Shown: positions 35,145-48,545 of the stretch, one piece after another
How the letters are laid out: each line of letters starts with the position of its first letter
Numbering within the stretch: position 1 is the stretch's first letter
Assembly: GCA_030268105.1 (NCBI GenBank)
Contig: BSDZ01000078.1
Location: 6,061,001-6,125,000 of the forward strand
DNA from: Volvox africanus
Lineage: Eukaryota > Chlorophyta > Chlorophyceae > Chlamydomonadales > Volvocaceae
Reading direction: 5' to 3'
Length of the DNA stretch: 64,000 nucleotides
Program-made: the position numbers and the translations under genes
Notes under the pieces: generated by a model
What the model was told of the DNA's origin: nothing
The model's input: only the letters and a program-made list of their open reading frames with translations
Databases searched by the model: none

Positions 35145-38066
35145 TAAGGTCATTCAGCCATTATGCCACAAGTAGCTTGGTCTTGGATCCCGCTAGATTG
35201 CTCAATTGCTGCAACGGAAAACGGTTTGCGACCGCTTGAAACTTGAAAACCCAGCCCGATTACCCAAAACTCGGAAGTTCGAATTGGCAGCATCACTGTA
35301 AATGTAATTTGGGATTTTTGTCTAGTTTACCTCGGTTAGCCTGGATCGGCTCTACCTGCATAATCAAGGCCGGTTTGAAGCGTCAGGCTGTGGGCCCCTT
35401 CGGCCGATTGGATCAGAAAAAAGCCTCAAATGGTTTTTATCTATATCTCGTTACATAATATTCCCCTCTCAAGGAGGTATTAACATAGTTATGGATTGAG
35501 CCGAAGGGAAGCCGAAGCAAATAAGGACGGCCAACGAAAGGCCCAGCGTCAACACCAATAACTGCACGGATGAACATAAATCGGAAGGTACACCATCGCA
35601 CCCGTACCTCCACCGCTCCAGAACCACAACCGTTCGCATGTGGAGTTCCAGAAAGCTGTAGTTTTCTTTGCCGCGCTCAGGAAAAATGATGATGCCCACC
35701 GGAACTGGCCATTCTAAGCCATGCATAATTTCACAATGGACTTTATCCGGAGAATCTGGGCCAGAAGGGACCAAACGGACCAAGCCATTCGTTGACATAC
35801 GGCATTACGCCCTGCCCCAGCCAGTCTCTGCATCCCTCCGCATCTTGTCGTGTTTGTTGCTCCCGCTTGTTAGCATTCACTTAATCACTCACGCACACCA
35901 GGATCTTTTCATACAGATATTCTCTGATGATCCATACGAAGATACATTTCTGTCCGAGGCATGATCAACCTGGATTGGCATGAATCAGTCATACGGCAAC
36001 GAGCGTATGTGGGCAGGTAAGTATGCAGCCCTGGCAATATACTCGGGCACAAACCCGCCGGAGAGGCCAAAAAGGCTGACTGAACAACCGCAGCAAGCTT
36101 AATGCATCCAATACATATTACGTAGGAGGTTGCATTGTGTTCTTTAAGAACCTGCAGCAGTACGACGACAATCATATTACGTAGCGTTGCAAGCTACTTC
36201 TCATCTGGATCCGCTGTGTCAGATACTAAACCTTCGACATCTCCGGAACATCGCAGCCTCAAAAAATGGAAAAACAAATCTGCATGGGACAAATTACATT
36301 CTCGTGGCATATCGGAGTGTTGTTCTACATCTACCACAACGCACCACCGCCTTCTGGAAGCCGTCTGTACGGCTTCCAGAAGGCGGTGTTACGGTGAGAG
36401 GAGGGTTGGTGCTTCAGCCCCTATTGGTCTTTTGAAGGCACATACTTAGGGTTTACTGAGGTGAAAGCGGCTTTCTCCGGGAGCCAGCCGACTTGCTGAT
36501 GAACCCCAGCCAGGGCCCCGACCATGTAGTGCATGGTGTACTGGGATACCGACTATGAATGGCAAAGCCAGAGGGGCAAAACGAACCCAGCCAGCCTGCA
36601 GCGGAAACTACGGGGCTAGAGAAACCCGGCATCGCTAAACGCTCCCGACAAGCCCAGCAAAGTAAACGCCAGGGAAGAAGAGACGCAAGGACCCCGGCCG
36701 CCGCCACCAATGGCAATGAGCCTCAAAGCCCCCAGACCTGCGACGGACAACCACTTTCCCCTACCACTGCGCTCTTGGGATCCTTCGATGCGTGGGACCG
36801 CAGTTTCCATTTCAGGTTCCATGGACGTCGGCAAAAGGCTAGCTGCCTGCCGCCAGCCCTGTGAGACGTCTGACAGGATCTGCAGGGACAACACCTACAC
36901 ATTCCCGCTGCTTGCGGACGTCCCGGAATACATGAGGATACGTCGCCTTGGTCGCGTGGAATATATTTGTTTTCCACCCAACCGGCGGGCTGGGTTTGCT
37001 CTTTCCTGTCTGTGCGGGCCCTGTACTCCTTAGGTCAGCTAAGTCCCCTACAGTTTCACCCTCACCGACCTAGAGCACTATGCTACTACCCCGACGACTG
37101 CAAATAGCTCTGCCTTAGGAGCCCTGTGGAAAGAATAGAAATATAATACTTAATCGAGGGTAGCATTCACGCCGGCGACGTGCGACGTGCGCTACACATC
37201 AGAGACTGTGGATGTTCCCAAATGTAAGGTTTCAAAATTGGGGAATCTCTGTCGTAGGACGAGGTAAGAACCGCGTAGGACGCACATATATATGAGGTTT
37301 ACATAGGGCACTCAAGGCTGCCGCCTACTATATTGCTAATTCGCGTGTCAAAGTTGAGAGCTGGTCAATTAAATGCGATTAAAGACGGCTTTAAGCCAAA
37401 ATTTGCCATGATCGTTTCTCTTTATTGCCATCCCAGATAACGAGTGGACAATACCAACTGCGTAATCACAAAGGCGCGCTAACAAGGATTCATTTATTAA
37501 GCCACACCAAGCAGACAGTACAGCCAAGAGAGCAAGAGGGCCACGGTATTTACGTCGCAAGAGGAAACGCCAAAGGTATTGCTCCACAGCCCAGATAAAT
37601 TCGATATACTTTCCTCAAGTAAGTACTGTTGATATAACATACATACATGTCATAGCGCATCAACCTTGGTTGGCAATTCAGCATCTTCGAATGTAAAGCC
37701 CAAATCTAAATACATTGATCTGCAATTGAAGAAAGCATATGAAACTTGTCACTCTTTAAACACAATTGTGCCCGAATATATAATTAGAATTTCTTTGCAA
37801 CGACTCTGCTACCGGCAGGGGTTAGCGCCGCCATGACGAGGCTACCATCCTGACACTATCGCTCAAATCTTTAAGACTAATAAATGTAACCGGCGGCTAA
37901 CTGCACTCGTGGCTGAGCGCAGCAAGATGTGTACGACAGCTCCGCCAGGGAGGGCCCGGATCGGTAGGAGGATGAGGCTCATAAGCGCGTCGCCCATCAT
38001 GAAACAGTACACTAGCAGTGATCGAACATTCATCGCGGTGTCAATCAAGTCGCTTTAACAGTGAAA
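35145..38066. other. Gene-poor region upstream of ferredoxin
   Basis: Only short open frames are present (for example 35469-35798 minus and 36559-36864 plus), without recognisable motifs or splice partners. It contains a perfect hairpin at 36345-36388. No supported gene. Confidence 0.45.
36345..36388. other. Perfect 19-bp inverted repeat with 6-nt loop
   Basis: The left arm 36345-36363 is the exact reverse complement of the right arm 36370-36388, around the loop TCTGTA. Neighbouring DNA shows no such symmetry. It could be a short hairpin RNA, a cruciform or the remnant of a mobile element's terminal repeat; the sequence alone does not decide. Confidence 0.9.
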
Positions 38067-38645
<579 letters not shown>

Positions 38646-38764
38646 GCGATTTGTTTGCTTTGTTGGAATCGCGTAGGGATGAGTAGGGGTCACGCGTTCG
38701 CGTAAACGATTGGCTCCATGCAGTTGTCTGCATCAATTTTGTCTGGCTGATGATTCTAAGTTTT

Positions 38765-38769
38765 TGTAA
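38765..38769 (+). promoter_or_regulatory. TGTAA polyadenylation signal for PETF
   Basis: A TGTAA motif 120 nt after the PETF stop. TGTAA is the usual polyadenylation motif in Chlamydomonas and Volvox, and the distance is typical. Confidence 0.7.
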
Positions 38770-39002
38770 TCTCTCGGCCTGTGAATTATTCAATTGCCTC
38801 TATCTCCTCGAACTAAGTTCATACTTACGAAATCTCAACAGAATACAAGTCATATGGAGATGAAACAAACTTTACATACCACCATCAAGATATGGTAGTT
38901 AAACTGTATTTTAAAACAATCCCATTGCATATATAACCACATATCATGCTTTTTCCTAGCTACATATTTTCCAATCTCATTTTGCACAGTGCGCAGTAAG
39001 AA

Positions 39003-41401
39003 TTACAAAATCGCCTGACCGAACAAAATCTCTAGGAGAAGAAGAGAGCTCATTCCAATCATAGCCAATCGACCATGCACCTTCTCCTTCATTTCCGTGA
39101 ACACGCCCTCAGGAATGCTGTACGTATCTTTCAGAGCCGCCAAGTAGTCTCCTTGAGTTCCCTGCAATAAAAACCCGGGTGTAATCTTGCGTCAGTGGAG
39201 TGGATTACGAACATACACACAGCATTTTCCAACACATCTGCTGGTGACATCCTTTATATGTGAGCCAAACCGTCTCACAAGTCCGCTTATGAGCAACGCT
39301 TTCCATACAACCTCATCCCCACTATGCAGGGCGCTATATGCGAACCAGTCCTGCACCCGGTGATGGAAATGCTCGTCAGGACAGCACATCATGCAAGGCC
39401 CTTTTAACCTGGCCTCATGATAGTGTAAGCCCCTTCAGCCTACCGAGCGAGGCGACAACGGCTACATCAGTCTTATTAGGTTATGGTTTCTATCCCTTGG
39501 ATTCCTTTGCTCTCATATTTCGCATGCAATAGGCAGGTCCCTTTCCCAGGTGAGACGCCACCGTTCCGCCATTGATCCACGCATAATCCATGTACCGTCG
39601 AATGCTCATCCGTCCCTGCCCCATCGTAAGATGCCCTCGTGTTTCCTTGAACACAACCGACGTGTCCAATATGTGACCAACTACTCCCGACCAACTCCAT
39701 CCGACAAGGAGACGTCCAGGGAGATGAGCGAACCTCTGACGCACCTTATAGATGGGAATCGTCGATGACGCAACAATTAGCCCAATAATGAGCAGCACCG
39801 GCTGCGGCGCCTTACTAAGCTGCGCTAGAATGGATCCAGAGCCCAGGATCTCCGCACCTGCACCCGCCACGAAGCCTGTGCAGGACCGGAGGACCGGAGT
39901 TCACATATCAACCGACCCTATCTAGCGCGAAACTAAACTGGGCTGTTACATGCATTACGTAGGCATCTGTGGAACCATAGCTAAAATGGAGCCTCCGGCA
40001 AGAAAACAATCGTCCGAGGCGGGGTGGAGGTAACGCCACGAGATTTACCTGTACCGAGCTCTTCCTAAATTAGAATCATTCCCAAGACTTGCTCAGGCTG
40101 ATTATCGTTTTGCTACCCACCAATCATTGCTGCGCGACCGTTGATGGTTTCCGGGAGCTCCTTCCAACCAGTGGCCTGCGCCAGAGGGGGATACGAGCAT
40201 AAAAACGTATGGAACAGTTATCGCAGGAGCCGCTACAGCGTCCCATGGCCTGTTGCCGTAAATACAATGCCGGAGACGGCAACGGGGCTGCTGGTCCCCA
40301 TGAACGATTGATAAGAGATCCGATTGGCAGACGAAAGTCAAAAGGCAAAAACACAAGCGTGCGTCTAGCTGAATGTCCTTCCGATCCTGTGGGACGTAGG
40401 CGTGAGAGGACGGAAATATCGCTGTCAAAAACATCCACCGACAGTGTAACGAATGTCAAAGGCCGTGTCATTTCTGGGATGTCGGTTGCGCACCTGCTTG
40501 AAGAACTCCGACTCCACGTATGGTTTGACATACGTTTTGTAGGCCTCGACGTCCTCTAGCTTGATCTCCGTGGACTCCAGGAACTTCAAAACTGGACCAG
40601 CTTGCTCCGGCAACCTGAAGCACATACACGAGGTTGGCGGGATGCTAGAATGTCGTACAGGTAGAGAGAGGGGCAAGCATTCCTGCAAGAGAGTTCACTC
40701 TCCTGAGCACGATGTCCAGTTACTAAAGGGCACAATAGCATGCATCTTAATACGAATGCAAATCGTTTGGAAATTAGGAAAGCCGTCCAAATGAAGACTC
40801 ACCTGAACCTAGCTATGCCGCAAACGGTTAAGGGTTAGGGTCGCGAGCTATATTGCTAGTTGTAAGACACCAGATGTGCTGACGTCGTCTTTCGACTGTG
40901 TCGAAAAGTGGAGTTATCTTGATTGATCGATATGTGGTGGACATAGGTTGGGCGCAGCGGCAGTATCAGAACGCGCAAATTCCGCACTCACCAGTCGGGG
41001 GTCTTTGAACTACTTGGTGTGGACTCCACATCGGCCTGAATGCAACAGGCGCCGAGACCAGTGATTTTAGTTTATATGAACAGGCACCGGAGGAGATGAT
41101 TGCCAGAATCTCATTTCAAGGCATAGGTATACTTGATAAACTTGCCTTGCAAATGAGACTGCGACGGCCATGGGGCACGCACGCACGGGTTGCGCGCAAT
41201 GTGCCAATCTTCATACCGAAGGCCATCTTTACTTATCTAAGTCTTCGGTTATCCTGATGTAAATATAACTCTAAGGGAACGATTAAGGTCACACTGTTTT
41301 AGGGGACACTACCAACGGACGATGCCGTACGTTGTAAGAGCCTCCAACCTAATTCTCAAAGCATCCGAAGCATTTCCAACCCTGATGGACTCGAAGAACG
41401 T
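39003..41401 (-). CDS. ELIP/LHC-like chlorophyll-binding thylakoid protein (5' end incomplete)
   Basis: Exons 40614-40494, 40175-40121, 39875-39745 and 39161-39003, all phases fitting. A further candidate exon at 41401-41313 also fits in phase. After an acidic N-terminal segment (EDVEAYKTYVKPYVESEF) comes helix I with the chlorophyll-binding motif (ELPETINGRAAMIGFVAGAGAE). A second hydrophobic helix follows (PVLLIIGLIVASSTIPIY). Helix III carries the second motif (EKVHGRLAMIGMSSLLLLE). Two E-x-x-(N/H)-G-R-x-A-M-I-G motifs around a middle helix are the layout of early light-induced proteins. These bind pigment and protect thylakoids under high light or stress. The transit peptide exon is not settled; it should lie between 41405 and about 41660, close to the divergent OPR-like gene. 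It could equally be another LIL-family member. Confidence 0.78.
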
Positions 41402-41678
41402 CTGAAATAAGTATGAGAATGGCAGCAAACATTTCATTGGATTATTTCGGGTAAACACGATTGGGGGTTTGTCTGCCTGATTTGCTGCTGCTGCCCGATC
41501 TCCCTCACAAAACTTTGCCACATCAGACGAATTATACTTTTGTGCTTTTGATTATTTTAGATTGGTTTAGTCTTAAATGACTACTATGGGCGGATATGAC
41601 CAAGCAAGCCAAGCTCCTTGACATAATGGGCTAGATGCGTATTATTAAACATCAGCTTCTATCGTTCGCTATATTGTT

Positions 41679-44600
41679 ATGCGCTCTGGATGCGCGTGCG
41701 ATGGCCGACCTCAAATCGGGACTGGGGCGGTGCTTGGCTTGGCCCCCATCAGTACGTTTGAACATGCAGTGAACGGACGAGGCATCTTTCAACCACGCAG
41801 TGTCTCAATAGAGTACGGTTGGCCTTTCCCTTACGAGCACCATACCTCTCGACGCCGTGCCGTCGCCGCGTGCACGTACAAGGCATGGTCTAGTGCGAGA
41901 CGCGCAGCTGCCACGTCTATCGCCGCAGCTGCAGCTCCCCTTGCTCCCGTTTCTGTCTTCCATAGCGCCAGTTCCGCTGTTGCCGTCTCCTCTGGCCCCA
42001 GCCTGTCGCCCGGATCAACGCGACGGCCTCCCTCCTCACTTGAGGCCACAGACAACACTGAAATCCGAAATACAGGTTCGGGCTCCCGGAGCGCCCAGCA
42101 CCATTGTAGCTTGTCCTTACGCCCTGCTGCCGGCGAGGATACAAGGAGGTACGCAGGGTCACGGGCGGCAGCTCTTATCCTTGAGGGCCTGGCAGAACGA
42201 CGGTCGTTATCGGACTCACCACGCCACGCACCCCGACACCTTGCGACAGCAGGGCGGGATCAGCATGTGGCCCGCGCCGAGCCTCATTATAAGCGGGTAG
42301 ACCCACGAAGGCAGTGGGCACTCACGACCGCATGGCCCGGGGCACAATGTGGTGATGGTGCCACCGAAGCAAGCGACTGTGCAGACCGACCAGCGCTGCT
42401 GGGAGGGCAGCAGCAGCTCACAAACCATTCTAATTCCCAGCTGCACCATGCAAACCAGCAGCAGGGGCAACATTTAGAGGACCTGATCGGATTTGCGACG
42501 CTCAGTAAGAGTTCACGAAACGTCGCCGATGCCGACCAAGTCCTCACGCACATGCCTTGTTTTAAGTATGCCAGGTTGCGGGCGCCTGGACTAATGGCAG
42601 AGGGAGACAACGCCGCTATTAATGGTGCCGGGACTTCATATAAGTGCGCTGAGGACTGCAATCACCGTGGTGCTGACAGCGACAGTGATCAAGGCCAGGC
42701 CTGGGGCGGGGCCCGGGGTGCCGAACGAACCGGTTTCTGGTTAGCTGAGCTGCCTTCTCCCGGAACGAAATTTGCGGTAGACATTGCTACTGCTGCTACT
42801 TTTGCTACGGAGCTCTCTTGCATGTCGAAAGACCGCACTTACGTGAACAGCTCAGCTCCTATGGGCGACATGGCGGAGAGGTACGTCAGCCCTCCCGGGA
42901 AGACCAATGCAGCCGCTTTCAGCTGCGGAGGCAGCAGTGGCTGCAGCGGCAGTGTCCGCATCACCGCGAACGGCACAGGGACGTCCCTGGTTTGTACGAC
43001 TGTTGGTCATGGGATCACGATTCAGGACCGCAGTGTCGGCAGTGTCTACAATCACACCGGAAATGTCAGAAGCATTCATGTTGGCGACCACAGTGGCAGT
43101 AGCGCTTCAGGCAGTTGCGCCGGCCCTAATGGTGCGCCGGCAGGTGCAGATTTCAGCCGCACGGGCCGCACCTGCAGTGGCAGCAGCGCGGCTAGAGCGA
43201 TCCAAAGCGATTGGAAAGCAGGCTGGGCCGGGGCGAGAGGAGGAAGCGTAGCGGCTGCGGCAGCAACAGCGGAGTATACGTCAAGTCCTGGCCAGTTGTC
43301 CGATCTGAGGGATACAGCACAAACCTATACGCATGAGGGCTGCCGCGTGGGTTTAACCTGGGGCCTGCATGCGGCCGGAGCTCCAGTTGGTGGTGGGGCA
43401 TCATCCGATCAAAAGATGGGCGAAAGGAGACGTAGCGTCGGGATGTCGGGTGCTGTGTGGGGACATAGCCCTCAGGCACTGGGATCTGCACCAGCACCCG
43501 GCATACGATCCCCGGGCGCTGCTGAGGGACCCAGGCCTCAAAGCGGTTTGGCTCCACAGCTCTCGTTGCGGAGACCAACAAGTAGTGCGACGCGGATTGG
43601 AGCAGCCAGGCGGGCGGCAGAACCGGTTCCTTCCGTGATGCCGCAGAAAACGGGGGGAGTAGCAGCGTTAGCAGGAGCAGGAGCGGGAGCAGTGACGGCT
43701 GCTTCGGCCATGATTTGTAGGAATGTTGGAGACCGAGGATCAGATTCTGACGATGCTTGGCGGGGCGGCAACGGTGGGAGAGGCCGAGGACAACGTGTGG
43801 TGGTATTGCGGCAAGCCGTTCCCGGCGCGTTCATGTCCATGCCGAACTTGCATGGCGCCCCCTTGCGGACGGCAATCGTCGCAACACCGACCCAGGTCAT
43901 GCACGCGGACGCAGGCATCCAGCCCGTTGCTGCATCGCTGGGCCGAGGCGTGGAAGCCTGTGAGTGGTCTCATAGCACTGATGTGGCAGGCTGCCAAAGC
44001 CGGCATAGAAGAGTATCTAGGGGCGCCGGCAGCGGTGGCAGAGGGTCCCCGGTAGAAAAGGATGTCTGGCAGGGGCCGACCCATGGGTCAGTGGGACCCG
44101 GTAGACCGACCGAGGCTGAACGCAGCTCAGGCAGCACCGCGAGCAGCCGCGGCGGCACAGGTGAACAGCTTATTCCGACCCGTGGGTTTCTGGGTCGCTG
44201 GCGCGAGTTGCTGTCCGCCCTGCGTGCGGCGAAGTCAGTTGCGGAGGTGGAGCACCTGGTGAGCTTGTACGGCGACGGATTTGGATCTGAGCACGTGGCG
44301 GCCGCACTTGAGGGGCTTTCTGACGCGGTCAGGTCGCCCTGCGGGACCGCGGGGTCCTCTGCGAGATGTGACAGCGTCGGTGCTGCTGCTGCTGCTTCCA
44401 CGGGCCCCGCAGCTTCCGCAGCTTCTTCATCAGAGCAGCGTCAGTATCAGGCTCAACCCGTTGTCCGCCGCTTGCTGGATATTTCCATTCGCTTGCTGAC
44501 TCAGCAACGCCGCCTTAGTGCGACATGCCTGCTGGCTCTCCTCGTGCGGCCCCGGCAGCTAGGTCTGGTTCCGGAGCCACAGTGGGTCCTGCCCGTGCTA

Positions 44601-47600
44601 AAGAAGCTCATCACCGCTGCACCATCATTGGAGCCGGGGCAGCTGGTGCTATTGCTGGAGACGCTGGCAGCGGGGAACATGTGGGAATATGCGCCCGCCA
44701 GCGGCACCGTGGCGCGACGTTTGGCGCTGCGGATGGCCCAGCAGCTGGAGGTTGCTTTGCCTCACCTGCCAGTGGACTTGGCGGCGCGAGCATTGGGCGC
44801 AGTGGCGCGACTGGCACCGCGCGGCTTCGGGCCCTTCCTGGAGCGGGAGGCGCAGCGCGATGCCGGAGGCTTTGCAGTGCAATGGGCGATCCGACGCGCG
44901 CGAGAGGCAGCAACAGGCGCGGCGGCGGGATGGTACGAGATTGGTGGCGGCCTAGGCAACGGCCATCCAGCCGTTGTCGCGTGGGCCGGTCGGTACGTAG
45001 ACCACTCCTTCTCAACCACATATATGTCGTACCTTCGCATGGTGTTGTTGCGGCGCGCTGTTGGCGGTGAGGATGCGATGCGGTTCCTGGACGCGATCGT
45101 GAGGTTCGCGGAGTGGCCAGGGGTCGCGGGGCTCCGAAACCTGGACCATTTGATGGGGCTGGAGAGTCATGGCACCGCTGCCGCCGCTGCCGGCAATTTC
45201 GCTGCCTCCCCTGCTCCATCCGCATCTGGGGCTGTGGTCCAAAGCTCTTGGGGATCAGCGGGCCGCAGCACTAATACTGGTAAGGCGTTATGTTCCACCA
45301 AGCCATGTTACATTCACTATCAAAGCCATTTGGTAGCGAAGATCCCTCAGGCCGCTATCCTGGCGCCTGTAGGCTCGGAAGGCCTGCTGCCTGGTCCGGT
45401 TACCTTGACCGGAGCTGTGTCCGCTGGTGGCGACCCATCGGACTACCCGCCACAGCCGGCCTACGTCTTCTCACCACCCGATCCTCGCATGGGAAATGAA
45501 AACGGAGTGATCCGGCCATTACGGCGGGCAGTAATGCTGCCGCGAACAGCGCCGCCGCAGCCGCCAACGCCGGTGGATAGAATAATTGTGGCGGCGACGG
45601 CGACGGCAATGGCGGCAGTGACGGCGACGGTGACGGCGACAGCAATGGCGACGGCGGCTGGCATTGGACGTTTTGCTTCATCTGAATCTGAAAGTAGCAT
45701 CCCGACCAACCGACGCCCTGAGCTACAGCCGTGCAACCGGGTCGCTCAACAGCAACCTCGGCCGCCGCTGCCGCCGCAAGTGCCGCCGCCGCCGCCAGGA
45801 CCCAGTACGGCAGAAGTGTCACGTCATGTCGTCGCCACTGATTCCCACACTGCCATTCTCATGGACTTGATTTCCCTGGTGCCCCCACCGCCTATTCCCA
45901 GCGGCTCCGCCAGGGAGGCGCCTGCAGCCGCCGCCGCCGCCCCCACAGCGGCTCCACACGGCCAGGAACCCGTGTGTGACCTAGATCTGTACTGCAACGC
46001 GCTGTGGGCGCTTGTCCGTCTGGGCGTAAGGCCCAGTCCGCCCTGGGTTAGTGCCCTCCTGGCCGCCACCCAGCCCCACCTGGCCTTCATGGAACCGGGC
46101 ACGCTGGCGCGTATGTGGTGGGCCTTATGCATCGTGCGCTGGGTGCCGGCGCCAGCGTGGCGCGCGGCAGTGATGAATGCGATCCGCGGTACGGCGGCGG
46201 CTCTGGCACCCGACCAGGTGAGGATGGGAGTTAGCGCGACTTCGACTTAGGGTTTATCGGGATTTTAGGATATGGATCTGATTGACCGGTAGGGAGGGAG
46301 GATGCCCCGGGTTACGCACGAACTGACTGAGAGTGATAAAAGTGATAGAAACACAGATCCAAGTTCTTATCAGCGATCAGGCGATGCGGGACCGTGTGGT
46401 CGCACTCGCAACCTACTGGCTCTTCTCTTGGCCTCCATGCGGCCTCGTGCTCTGCGCTGTTTCCGATGCCGCTGCTGCTTGCTCGTTTTGCGCAGGTGTG
46501 CATGATTCTGGGCGGCTTCGGAATGTGGGGCTGTAAGCCGCGGCGCTCCTGGCTGGATGGGCTGCTGGCGCAGGTGCAGGTACGTGGGAAGTGGGGAGTC
46601 CTCGCCCCTGTCCCACTTCCCTCTTGGGGGGGAGAGAGAGATGGGGAGAGAGGTACGGGGGAATAAGGCCGCAGCTTGCGCGTTCCATAAAGCCTTCATC
46701 TTGATGCACGGCCTCCAGCTGCGGGTTCCTCCGCGCCCTGCTGAGACACATCTTTGTTGACGGCTTCGTTGACCACGCGACATGACGTATTCTGCCGATG
46801 ATAACCATCGGTGCACATCCTTGCTTCCTTGCCCGTGGTGCCCTCTGTTTTTGTTGGGCGTGACTGGACTCTTCTTTATGTAACTATTCACACGGATGCC
46901 ACGCTGTGTTTCTCCTCCCGGACCACTCCCCCTCCACCCACAGCCCAAGCTGCTAGCCTTCCACGCCACCTCCTGCACGGCACTTGCCTTCGCCTGCGCA
47001 AAAATGGGCTATCGTCCGCGTGTGGCCTTCCTGCGGCCGTACTTGCAGCAATGCTCCTCCCAGCTGCCGTACATGGATAGCCGCAACCTGGTCAACCTCT
47101 TGTGGGCCCTACACCGGCTTTGTCTGCACCATTCGTTACCGGCCGAATGGCGCACTCGCTTCCTCACCGCCTGCCGGGGCCTTATGCACCTACCTGATAC
47201 ACCGCAACCGTCATCACAGCAACCGGCACAACGGCCAGAAGCTGTATTGACATCTCAGGCTACTGGTTGTACCGCTTCTGTTTCCCAGGTGCACAGGCAG
47301 TACAATACCTCCAGCAGAAACGGCGGCAGCAGCGGTGGCGTCGTATTATGGCGGTACGGGCTACGTGCGGGTTTAGTCCAGGGGGGGGGCCGACCTCCAG
47401 CGGAGCATCCGCCCTTCACTCCCTCACAGCTGGCGCTGCTGCTGGTGGTAGTGACGAAGTGTGGGCTGGCACCGGGACCCGTGTGGCGGGCGGAGTACTG
47501 GCGTGCATGTGAGGCGGCGCTGCCATATATGCCGCCAATGGCGCTGGCGGCGGTGCTCAACGGCGTGTGGCGACTGCGCATATCGCCGCCGCTGCGTTGG

Positions 47601-48545
47601 GCGAGGGCCTTCTTTGCGGCGAGCGAGGCCGTGCTGGGGAGCACGTCGGTGGGAGGGGCTACTGAGAAGGGGGGACCGGGAAAAAAATCAATACTGGGGA
47701 GCGAGGGGCGTACTGAGGGAAGGTACAGGAGCCATGGCCCTGCCAAAGGGTTTTCCTCCTCGTCCCTCCATCTCCTCCACCCAACACACTACACGGCCTT
47801 CTGTCAGTCTTGGCATACCCCTCCGCTGATGGGGCTCTACAGCTGCTGGGGGGGGAAGCCCCGTCCCCTTCAGCGCAGCCGTCTAGGCACCTAGGGTGCA
47901 ACCAGACGCGCTACCTCACCAGTGAGCCCATGAGCCCATGAGCTCGCCTTCGAAGTTATCATGTTTTGGTTGTTGCCTACATGACCGCTCTCTGGCCTGC
48001 TTGCAGCTGCACGTTTCATATCTTTCCCTCTCCTCATCCTCGCCCGCCCTTCCTCGTACATCCAATTCCCGAGCGTCTCTCTTCTCTCCTCGTCCAGACC
48101 CTAACCCTCCTCATCTGCAACACCCTCGCAGCCTTCCCTGCTGGTTCAATACGCCAAGCTGCTGTTGCACACCCCCATGCGGCCACTGGGCTCCTGGGTG
48201 AGAGCTTACCGCAGCCGCCTGGACTCCCAGCTGGCCGCCATGTCGCGGGGCCAGCTGGACGTGTGCATGCGAATGATCCGGACCGTGTCCTGGAGGCGCC
48301 GTCGCACAGCACCCCGGGGGTGGCTGCTGAGATCCGCTCGCACGCAGGCAGAGGCGGCGGAGAGATGGCAACGTACCCAGGCACGGCTTCGGCGGCAGCG
48401 ACTGTTGCAACTGCAGCTCGTGACGACGGAGCGGCGGCAGCAACGTGAGCGGGAGAGGAAGCAGGCGATGGACGGGCTTCCCGGAACAGCTGGGACGGGG
48501 ACGGGGGTGTATGTACGTCGCGTGTGTACTACAGCAAGGGGCTAG
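41679..48545 (+). CDS. Large OPR-like helical-repeat protein, probably organellar RNA factor
   Basis: Exons 41679-46217, 46496-46579, 46944-47648 and 48132-48545, all phase 0, encoding 1913 aa. The N-terminal 800 residues are Ala/Gly/Ser-rich with no motifs. From about residue 830 there are degenerate helical repeats of roughly 38 residues whose core reads L-x-x-x-L-W-A-L-x-R-L followed by P-x-x-W. Examples are YCNALWALVRLGVRPSPPW, LVNLLWALHRLCL and LAAVLNGVWRLRISPPLRW. This layout resembles the octatricopeptide repeat proteins that bind chloroplast or mitochondrial transcripts in green algae, with PPPEW reduced to PxxW. The C-terminus is Arg/Gln-rich (QARLRRQRLLQLQL). A GTAAGG at 45281 could define an extra intron, and the start is uncertain because the 5' part is low-complexity. 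Family membership is inference. Confidence 0.68.

Noticed and set aside
35469..35798. 109-codon minus-strand frame
   Set aside because: No family motif, no splice partner and no homologous-looking neighbour. It may be real but is not supported.
36559..36864. 101-codon plus-strand frame rich in Arg/Gln/Pro
   Set aside because: Composition alone does not distinguish it from chance in this GC-richer patch, and an equally long frame lies opposite.
39476..39870. Extension of the ELIP exon through the frame reading FKETRGHLTMGQGRM
   Set aside because: A GTGCGT donor at 39744 joins IPIYK in phase to GTQGDYLAAL at 39161, which restores the ELIP layout, so this stretch is intronic.
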